13,484 nt of DNA, taken from positions 1 to 13,484 of the forward strand of contig CAMLSI010000089.1 of assembly GCA_946482585.1 (NCBI GenBank), given 5' to 3'. This document shows, piece by piece, positions 1-5,481 of this stretch; positions within the stretch are counted from its first letter, which is position 1, and each line of letters begins with the position of its first letter. Both the position numbers and the translations under genes were made by a program. Below the pieces are notes generated by a model, which was not told where the DNA came from, did no database searches, and saw only the letters and a program-made list of their open reading frames with translations. The stretch is from an uncultured Lysobacteraceae bacterium. GTDB taxonomy: Bacteria > Pseudomonadota > Gammaproteobacteria > Xanthomonadales > Rhodanobacteraceae.

Positions 1-2880
1 CACCGACTGAATCGTCACCTCTCCCGGAATCACCCGCACGAACTGCCCGCGCTGGTCGCGACCCTTGACCCGGACGCGGCGTTGATCCTGCCGACTGTCG
101 CGGAAACCTTCAGCTACACCTTGTCCGAATGCTGGAGCCTCGGCCTGCCGGTGATCGCGACGCGCGTCGGCGCGCTGGCCGAGCGCATCGAGGACGGCAT
201 CGACGGATTCCTCGTCGCCCCCGACGTCGCCGCCGTGCGCGAGCGCATCGCCGCATTGGCGGCCGATCCGCAGGCGCTGGAACGCGCGCGCAACCTGCTG
301 CGCGCGCGCTCACCACGCTCGCTCGCGGACATGAGCGCGGACTATCACGCAGAGCTTCCGACCACAGCGTCGCAGACGGCCGCTCCGCCGCAGGCCGCCA
401 CCATCGCGCAGATCGAGCTCATGACCTTGCGCGCGCAGCTCGACACGCTCCGCATCGAACTGCGACGCCAGTCGGCCCTGCTGATGCAGCAGACGCGCGA
501 ACTCGACGCGCGCGCCGAGTGGGCGTCCGAACTCGACCGCGAGCTGCGACGGTCGCAGCTCGACGTGCGCACGACGCTGGCCGAGATCGAACGTCTGCAG
601 AGCGACGTCGATCAACGCACCGAATGGCTCAAGCGCACGCAGGACGATTACTCCGCGATCGAGCAGGATTTCGCGGAACGCACGCGCTGGGCACTGTCGC
701 TCAAGGCGGAGCTCGATCGCGCGTACGGCAGCCTGTCGTGGCGACTGACCAAGCCGTTGCGCTTCGGCATGCGCACGCTGCGCGGACTGCGCGCGCGCCT
801 CGCGTTCAGCGCGACGCGCACGCTCGGCCTCTGGCGCCGCATGCAAGGCAGCCTGCGCCGGCGCGGACTGGCCGGCACGCTGCAGCGCGGCTTGCGCGAG
901 TTGCGCCGCGCCGCGCCGCCGGCGGTACCGGTCGCTGTTGCGGGCGATCCGGCCGAGCACTTCGGCGAGATCCGCCTGCCCGCGGTCGCCGAACCGCAGG
1001 TCTCGATCGTGATTCCGGTCTACAACAAGATCGCCTACACGCTGGCTTGCCTCAAATCGCTGGCGATGAACATGGGGTCGGCGACATTCGAGGTCATCGT
1101 CGTGGACGACTGTTCCGGCGACGACACGCCCGAACGCCTCGCCGACGTCGAGGGCCTGCGCACGATCCGCAATGCGCAGAACCTCGGGTTCGTCGGCTCG
1201 TGCAACGCGGGCGCCGCCGCGGCGCGTGGCGAATACGTACTGTTCCTCAACAACGACACCGTCGTCACGCCAGGCTGGCTCGACGCCTTGCTGCGCTGTT
1301 TCGCCGAGGAACCCGATGCGGGCCTCGTCGGCGCCAAGCTCGTCTATCCCGACGGCCGTCTGCAGGAAGCCGGCGGCATCGTGTTCCGTGACGGATCGGG
1401 CTGGAACTACGGCCGTTTCGAGGACCCGGCCGATCCGCGCTACAACTTCCGCCGCGAAGCGGACTACTGTTCGGGCGCGGCGATAATGCTGCGTCGCGCG
1501 TTGTTCGAATCGCTCGGCGGCTTCGACCAGCGCTACGCACCGGCCTACTACGAAGACACCGATCTCGCATTTGCCGTACGCGCCGCAGGACTCAAGGTCT
1601 ACTACGAACCGCGGTCGACCGTGATCCATTTCGAAGGCATCACGGCAGGCACCGACACGGGCAGCGGCACCAAGCGCTACCAAGTCGTCAATCGCGAGAA
1701 ATTCCTGGAAAAGTGGAACAGTGCGCTCATCCAGCAGCCGCCGCCGATCGACGATGCGGCGCTCGCGCCGCGTGCCGCGACGTTCCGCCGCGAAAAACGC
1801 CTGCTCATCATCGACGCCTGCACGCCGACACCCGATCAGGATTCCGGCTCGCTGCGCATGGTCAACCTGATGCGTCTGCTGCGCGCGCTCGGCTGGCAGG
1901 TAACGTTCTTCGCCGACAACCGGCTCTATGTCGCCGGCTACACGGAGGCGCTGCAGTCGCTCGGCGTCGAAGTGCTGTATGCGCCGTACATGAACGATCC
2001 GATCCGCCTGTTCCGGCAGCGCGGCGGCGAGTTCGACGCGATCCTGCTGTCGCGCCACTACATCGCGATCAACTACCTCGGTCTTGCACGGCTGTACGCC
2101 CCCAAGGCCAGGCTCATCTTCGACACGGTCGACCTGCACTACCTGCGCGAGCAGCGGGCCGCCGAACTCGAAGGCAGCGACGAATTGCGCCGCAAAGCCG
2201 AGCGCACCCGCGCGCAGGAACACAAGCTCATCCGCGAATGCGATGCGACGCTGGTAGTCAGCCCGGTCGAGCAGGCGTTGCTCGCACACGATCTGCCGCG
2301 GGCGCGCGTCGAGATTCTCTCCAATGTGCACGAGGTCTTCGGTTGCCGGCGCGATTACGCGGAGCGCAAGGACCTCGTCTTCGTCGGCAGCTTCCAGCAT
2401 CCGCCGAACGAAGACGCCATGCTCTGGTTTGCGCGCGAGATCCAGCCGCGCCTGCGCGATGCGCTGCCGGGACTGCGCGTACACGTAATCGGCCAGCCCG
2501 CGCCCGAATCGCTGCGCGAGTTCGCCGGCGAGGACTTCGTGCTGCATGGCTTCGTCGCGGACCTCGAACCCTACATGGATGGCTGCCGCGTTTCGGTCGC
2601 GCCATTGCGCTACGGCGCCGGCGTGAAGGGCAAGGTCAACATGGCGATGAGCTACGGCCTGCCGGTCGTCGCCACGCCGGCCGCCGTCGAGGGAATGCAT
2701 GTCGAAGCCGGCAGCGACGTGCTCGTCGCCGCGGATGCCGATGCCTTCGCGGCGGCCATCGTTCGGCTGTACGGCGACCCGGCGCTCTGGGAAACGCTGT
2801 CGGCCAACGGACTCGCGAACGTCGAACGGCATTTCTCGTTCGACGCCGCCAAACGGGCGTTGTCGCGAATCCTTGCGTGA
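1..2880 (+). CDS. Multidomain glycosyltransferase (GT-B end, coiled coil, GT2, GT-B), 5' end outside window
   Basis: The frame is open from the first base, so the gene starts upstream; 959 residues are visible (residue 1 = bases 1-3). Residues 1 to about 110 are the C-terminal half of a GT4-type GT-B fold, with an E-x7-E signature (E35 in AETF, E43 in LSEC) and GLPVIATRVGAL. Residues about 135-250 are charged and heptad-like, a probable coiled coil ending in YGSLSWRLTKPLR. A GT2 (GT-A) module follows from V334 (VSIVIPVYNK), with VVDDCSGDD, the DxD-like LNNDT (D419) and YYEDTDLAFAVRAAG. The last module, from about residue 600 (RLLIIDACTPTPDQDSGS), is a second GT-B unit ending in GLPVVATPAAVEGM. 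Such chimeras are known from O-antigen and other surface-glycan loci, where they add successive sugars at the inner membrane. Donor and acceptor cannot be read from sequence. An ATG at 82 is internal, not the start. Family assignment is firm; the exact role is inferred. Confidence 0.9.
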   Translation, partial: HRLNRHLSRNHPHELPALVATLDPDAALILPTVAETFSYTLSECWSLGLPVIATRVGALAERIEDGIDGFLVAPDVAAVRERIAALAADPQALERARNLLRARSPRSLADMSADYHAELPTTASQTAAPPQAATIAQIELMTLRAQLDTLRIELRRQSALLMQQTRELDARAEWASELDRELRRSQLDVRTTLAEIERLQSDVDQRTEWLKRTQDDYSAIEQDFAERTRWALSLKAELDRAYGSLSWRLTKPLRFGMRTLRGLRARLAFSATRTLGLWRRMQGSLRRRGLAGTLQRGLRELRRAAPPAVPVAVAGDPAEHFGEIRLPAVAEPQVSIVIPVYNKIAYTLACLKSLAMNMGSATFEVIVVDDCSGDDTPERLADVEGLRTIRNAQNLGFVGSCNAGAAAARGEYVLFLNNDTVVTPGWLDALLRCFAEEPDAGLVGAKLVYPDGRLQEAGGIVFRDGSGWNYGRFEDPADPRYNFRREADYCSGAAIMLRRALFESLGGFDQRYAPAYYEDTDLAFAVRAAGLKVYYEPRSTVIHFEGITAGTDTGSGTKRYQVVNREKFLEKWNSALIQQPPPIDDAALAPRAATFRREKRLLIIDACTPTPDQDSGSLRMVNLMRLLRALGWQVTFFADNRLYVAGYTEALQSLGVEVLYAPYMNDPIRLFRQRGGEFDAILLSRHYIAINYLGLARLYAPKARLIFDTVDLHYLREQRAAELEGSDELRRKAERTRAQEHKLIRECDATLVVSPVEQALLAHDLPRARVEILSNVHEVFGCRRDYAERKDLVFVGSFQHPPNEDAMLWFAREIQPRLRDALPGLRVHVIGQPAPESLREFAGEDFVLHGFVADLEPYMDGCRVSVAPLRYGAGVKGKVNMAMSYGLPVVATPAAVEGMHVEAGSDVLVAADADAFAAAIVRLYGDPALWETLSANGLANVERHFSFDAAKRALSRILA

Positions 2881-2905
2881 CGGCGCTGTGCGCAATCGAA
2901 GCGGA

Positions 2906-2939
2906 CCGAGCCGCCCGCCGCACGGCAGGCGGGCCTCGG
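2906..2939 (+). terminator. Weak hairpin after the glycosyltransferase gene
   Basis: A GC stem lies 26 bases past the stop codon. CCCGCC (2914-2919) pairs with GGCGGG (2928-2933), and CCGAG (2906-2910) pairs with CTCGG (2935-2939) across an internal loop. No T-run follows. It could weakly terminate or stabilise the glycosyltransferase mRNA, but this is a guess. Confidence 0.3.
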
Positions 2940-2997
2940 TTGGCGAGCCGGCCCGATCTGCCGTAGGGTGACGCGCGCCTGTCCCTGGGAGTAGCAC

Positions 2998-3960
2998 ATG
3001 ATCCACGCCAGCATTCTCGATACGGTAGGCCGTACGCCGATCGTCCGCATCAACCGCCTGGCTCCGGCCGGCGTCGAGATGTACGTCAAGCTCGAAGCGT
3101 TCAATCCGATGTCGTCGGTGAAGGACCGCCTCGCCCTCGCGATCGTGCTCGATGCCGAAGCCCGGGGCCTGCTGCGGCCCGGCCAGATGATCGTCGAAGC
3201 GACGTCGGGCAACACCGGCATCGCGCTGGCCATGGTCTGCGCGGCCAAGGGCTATCAGTTCGTTTCGTTCATGGTCGAAACGTTCTCGATCGAGCGGCGC
3301 AAGATCATGCGCGCGCTCGGCGCCAAGGTGATCCTCACGCCGGCTGCCGAACGCGGCAGCGGCATGGTCAAGCGTGCCGAGGAGTTCGCGACCAGGCACG
3401 GGGCCTTCCTCGCACGACAGTTCGAGAACGAGGCCAATCCGGCCTATCACCGCAACACGACGGGGCCCGAGATCCTGCAGGACTTCGCCGGCCGGCGGCT
3501 CGACACGTTCGTGACCGGCTGGGGCACCGGCGGCACGCTCACCGGCGCCGGCGAAATGATCCGGCTCGCGCGTCCCGACGTCGAAATCGTCGTGACCGAA
3601 CCGACCGGCGCATCACTGCTCGCGGGCGGCGAATGGAAGCCGCACAAGATCCAGGGCTGGACGCCCGACTTCGTGCCCGCCGTCCTCAAGCGCGATGTCG
3701 CGCATCGCATCGTCGCGGTCGACGACGTGCTCGCGCGCGATACTGCGCGCGCGCTGGCCGTTAACGAGGGCATTTTCTGCGGCATTTCGGCCGGCGGAAC
3801 CTTCGCCGCCGCGCTCGAGGTCGCGCGCAGCGCGAAATCGGGCCACGTCATTCTCGCGATGCTGCCCGATACCGGCGAGCGCTATCTATCGACGTTCCTG
3901 TTCGAAGGCATCAACGAAGGGTCGGACGACGACTGGCTCGCGAGCCTCGGCGAAGGCTGA
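2998..3960 (+). CDS. cysK: Cysteine synthase, PLP-dependent (O-acetylserine sulfhydrylase)
   Basis: The 320-residue protein makes L-cysteine from O-acetylserine and sulfide in the cytoplasm, the last step of sulfate assimilation. Family marks in order: SSVKDR with the PLP-binding lysine K42; TSGNTG (69-74), the substrate loop; SIERRKIMRALGAKVILTP (97-115); TTGPEI (154-159); GTGGTLTG (176-183), the phosphate-binding glycine loop; CGISAGG (261-267) with the serine near the PLP ring nitrogen; PDTGERYLST (290-299). The length fits CysK (about 320) better than CysM (about 300). However, the loop at 219-225 reads QGWTPDF instead of the E. coli CysK-type QGIGAGF, and EGIFCG resembles CysM, so the isozyme name is not certain. 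I recall the same loop in Xanthomonas enzymes annotated as cysteine synthase A. The ATG is chosen for a TGGGAG ribosome site 6 bases upstream. It may be transcribed alone or by readthrough from the glycosyltransferase gene. Confidence 0.92.
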   Translation: MIHASILDTVGRTPIVRINRLAPAGVEMYVKLEAFNPMSSVKDRLALAIVLDAEARGLLRPGQMIVEATSGNTGIALAMVCAAKGYQFVSFMVETFSIERRKIMRALGAKVILTPAAERGSGMVKRAEEFATRHGAFLARQFENEANPAYHRNTTGPEILQDFAGRRLDTFVTGWGTGGTLTGAGEMIRLARPDVEIVVTEPTGASLLAGGEWKPHKIQGWTPDFVPAVLKRDVAHRIVAVDDVLARDTARALAVNEGIFCGISAGGTFAAALEVARSAKSGHVILAMLPDTGERYLSTFLFEGINEGSDDDWLASLGEG

Positions 3961-3971
3961 GCATTCCGCAC

Positions 3972-4010
3972 CAACGAAAACGGCTCCGCAGTGCGGAGCC
4001 GTTTTCGTTG
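3972..4010. terminator. Bidirectional intrinsic terminator, perfect 19-bp stem
   Basis: Bases 3972-3990 are the exact reverse complement of 3992-4010 around one central base. The GC core (GGCTCCGC/GCGGAGCC) is flanked by AAAA on the left and TTTT on the right. Read on either strand this gives a GC-rich hairpin with a U-tract, so it can stop both cysK (+) and the convergent DUF3060-like gene (-). It starts 11 bases after the cysK stop. Confidence 0.93.
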
Positions 4011-4029
4011 TGCGAGGCGATACGACCCG

Positions 4030-4413
4030 TTACGGCAGGACCTTCTCGCGCTCGACGGTGTTGCGCTTTCCGACGACCTTGGTGACCGGTGCCGGGCGGT
4101 CCGCCGGCGGCCAGGACACCTTGTTGTCGTCGCCGGTCACAGTGATCTGTTTGGCGAGCGACTGAACCTTGACCGTGTTGCCCGAGCCCTGGATCGCGAT
4201 CGAATTGCAGGGACCGAAGGTTTCGATGCGATTGTTGCTGCCGATGAAAAGTACGTCCTCCAACTCGGCGCAGTAGTGCTCGAACTGCGCGTCTTCGCGG
4301 CTGACCGTCTGCTTGTGGCCGGTGTCGGAGGACGTGGTCGTTTCAGCGGCCGCGGCAGCGAACGACAGGACGCTCAGGGCGAGCAACAGACCGGTACGCG
4401 GGAACAGGAACAT
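4030..4413 (-). CDS. Small exported DUF3060-like repeat protein, function unknown
   Basis: The protein has 127 residues. It begins with a signal peptide: a short basic start (MFLFPR), then the hydrophobic stretch GLLLALSVLSFAAAAA, with likely cleavage near residue 23. There is no lipobox cysteine. The mature part carries GSNN (58-61), GSGN (76-79) and GDDN (94-97) exactly 18 residues apart, with alternating hydrophobic residues between them, and a fourth partial copy GKRN (115-118) after a proline-rich insert. This matches the DUF3060 pattern (G-x-x-N-x-V) and suggests a small stacked beta-sheet protein in the periplasm or at the surface. Two cysteines (48, 69) could pair. The reading frame stays open further upstream to 4812 but that part overlaps the tRNA-Val gene, so I chose the ATG in front of the signal peptide. 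GGGG lies 7 bases before it. The biochemical role is unknown. Confidence 0.8.
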   Translation of the reverse strand: MFLFPRTGLLLALSVLSFAAAAAETTTSSDTGHKQTVSREDAQFEHYCAELEDVLFIGSNNRIETFGPCNSIAIQGSGNTVKVQSLAKQITVTGDDNKVSWPPADRPAPVTKVVGKRNTVEREKVLP

Positions 4414-4442
4414 GGCAAACCCCAGGGTCGGAATCCGCGCCC

Positions 4443-4448
4443 AGTATA
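4443..4448 (-). promoter_or_regulatory. Possible -10 box for the DUF3060-like gene
   Basis: TATACT on the - strand lies 29 bases before the ATG. No good -35 hexamer sits at 16-18 bases, so it is either a weak or an activated promoter, or a chance match. The rest of 4449-4646 is GC-rich, with a 9-base direct repeat (AGCGGCAGC) around 4500-4530 and no supportable gene. Confidence 0.35.
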
Positions 4449-4646
4449 GTCCTGCGCCATCCCGCGCCGACCCGATCGCAACCCTTGCGATGCCGAGCGG
4501 CAGCATTCCGCCGTTCAGCGGCAGCGTGCTCCGAAGCCTTCCGACCGCGTCCGCGCGACCATCGCGCCGTACTCGCGGCCACGGCGTCCCACTGCACCGA
4601 GGCGTGCCGCGCGAGCACACATCGGACAACGAAGATGCTGCAACGG

Positions 4647-4672
4647 AAAAAGCCCGGTTTCCCGGGCTTTTT
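4647..4672. terminator. Intrinsic terminator of the tRNA-Thr/tRNA-Val unit
   Basis: AAAAAGCCCGG (4647-4657) pairs perfectly with CCGGGCTTTTT (4662-4672) around a 4-base loop. The A and T runs make it work on both strands. It begins 19 bases beyond the CCA end of tRNA-Val on the - strand and should end the tRNA transcript. Confidence 0.93.
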
Positions 4673-4691
4673 CTGCACATCTCGTACGAAT

Positions 4692-4766
4692 TGGTGGGCG
4701 GTACAAGTTTCGAACTTGTGACCCCTGCCGTGTGAAAGCAGTGCTCTACCGCTGAGCTAACCGCCC
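4692..4766 (-). tRNA. tRNA-Val, anticodon CAC
   Basis: The 75-base cloverleaf is complete. The acceptor stem GGGCGGT pairs with ACCGCCC, the D arm is GCTC/GAGC, the anticodon stem CTGCT/GGCAG closes the loop TTCACAC (anticodon CAC, reads GUG), and the T arm ACAAG/CTTGT closes TTCGAAA. The 3' CCA is encoded. It lies second in a tandem pair, 47 bases after tRNA-Thr, and just before the terminator at 4647-4672. Confidence 0.97.
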
Positions 4767-4772
4767 GATGGC

Positions 4773-4791
4773 GACGACCGAACCGGTCGTC
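4773..4791 (-). other. Hairpin in the spacer between the two tRNA genes
   Basis: GACGACCG (4773-4780) and CGGTCGTC (4784-4791) form a perfect 8-bp stem with a 3-base loop inside the 47-base spacer of the tRNA precursor. It has no T-run, so it is unlikely to terminate. It could keep the two tRNAs apart during folding, or guide end-processing by RNases. That role is inferred. Confidence 0.6.
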
Positions 4792-4813
4792 ATGCCGGGT
4801 GAAACGACGCAAC

Positions 4814-4889
<76 letters not shown>

Positions 4890-4904
4890 GAAACCGAGCG
4901 CGCG

Positions 4905-4933
4905 ATTATAGCGGCGAGCTTTGCCGACGACAA
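4905..4933 (-). promoter_or_regulatory. Sigma-70-type promoter of the tRNA pair
   Basis: On the - strand the -35 box TTGTCG (4933-4928) and the consensus -10 box TATAAT (4910-4905) are separated by exactly 17 bases. Transcription would begin near 4898, about 9 bases before tRNA-Thr. After the -10 box the start region is very GC-rich (CGCGCGC), like the discriminator of stringently controlled stable-RNA promoters. Stringent control here is an inference. Confidence 0.85.
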
Positions 4934-4979
4934 GCATGATGCTACGGCCGGTCGATCGAAGAAGGCAACGGCGACAGTC

Positions 4980-5429
4980 TCACCAGCACGGGCCATTGGA
5001 GTTCTGGGGCATGACACCGGCCGCCGGTGTCTTGACTCCGGTGTTGTTGACGGTGAGAGCGCCGCACTGGTCGCGCGCCTGCGGCCCACCGGCCACCGGC
5101 GTCGCGGTCAGGACATAGCTCTGCGTGTCGCCGGTCGCGCCGTTCGCCGAGGTGATCGTGTAGAAGCCGCGCTCCGAATTCAGGTTCGGCAGCCCCAGGC
5201 TCGTCGCCGCAGTCAGCGGGTTCACCGCGTAACGATTGAAATTTGTGTAGAAACGTTCCTGCGCCGCCGCCACGCGCATGAGCAGTTCCTTGCCGTCGAC
5301 ACGGCGCGAACGCAGGCCGTAGCGTTGATAGGCCGGCAGTGCGATCGCTGCCAGGATTGCGATGATCGCGACGACGACCAGCAGTTCGATCAACGTGAAG
5401 CCGCGGAATTTGGCGCGATTGAGCATCAT
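4980..5429 (-). CDS. pilE: Type IV pilin PilE
   Basis: The 149-residue prepilin has the basic leader MMLNRAKFRG, a PilD cleavage site G10/F11 (GFTLIELLVVVAIIAIL) with the conserved Glu5, then a long hydrophobic helix ending in ALPAYQRYGLRSR. The globular part ends with a cysteine pair (C120 and C148) that would close a D-region loop ending at the last residue, Trp149. PilE is a minor pilin of the fibre that needs PilY1 and the fimT/pilVWX products; the length is typical. Two ATGs stand side by side. GGGGA lies 3 bases before the first and 6 before the second, so the second (5424-5426) may be used in practice, which changes the protein by one residue. It is the last gene of the pil operon, 52 bases after pilY1 with a hairpin between them. 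No terminator is seen after it before the tRNA promoter. Confidence 0.93.
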   Translation of the reverse strand: MMLNRAKFRGFTLIELLVVVAIIAILAAIALPAYQRYGLRSRRVDGKELLMRVAAAQERFYTNFNRYAVNPLTAATSLGLPNLNSERGFYTITSANGATGDTQSYVLTATPVAGGPQARDQCGALTVNNTGVKTPAAGVMPQNSNGPCW

Positions 5430-5446
5430 GCTTCCCCAAATGAAAG

Positions 5447-5470
5447 GGCACGCGCCTCGCGGCGCGTGCC
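5447..5470 (-). other. Intercistronic hairpin between pilY1 and pilE
   Basis: GGCACGCGCC (5447-5456) and GGCGCGTGCC (5461-5470) form a perfect 10-bp stem. On the transcribed - strand the 4-base loop is GCGA, a GNRA tetraloop. It lies 11 bases after the pilY1 stop and ends about 10 bases before the pilE ribosome site. CTTTCATTT follows, too broken for a clean terminator. It may protect or partly attenuate the pilE message. Confidence 0.75.
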
Positions 5471-5481
5471 AGATACGGATC

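Noticed and set aside
2940..2969. TTGGCG plus TAGGGT as a promoter for cysK
   Set aside because: The -10 match is only 3 of 6 with an 18-base spacer; it is too weak in this GC-rich context to list as a feature.
310..3450. A 1046-codon open frame on the - strand opposite the glycosyltransferase gene and cysK
   Set aside because: It has the same cause: it lies in codon register with both real genes, spans the gap between them, and its translation shows no recognisable domain.
4414..4646. Small open frames between the DUF3060-like gene and the tRNAs
   Set aside because: No ribosome sites, no recognisable protein motifs, and overlaps with the terminator or tRNA. They look like chance frames.
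4414..4812. N-terminal extension of the DUF3060-like protein
   Set aside because: It would be translated through the tRNA-Val gene and the terminator. The signal peptide begins at the ATG at 4411-4413.
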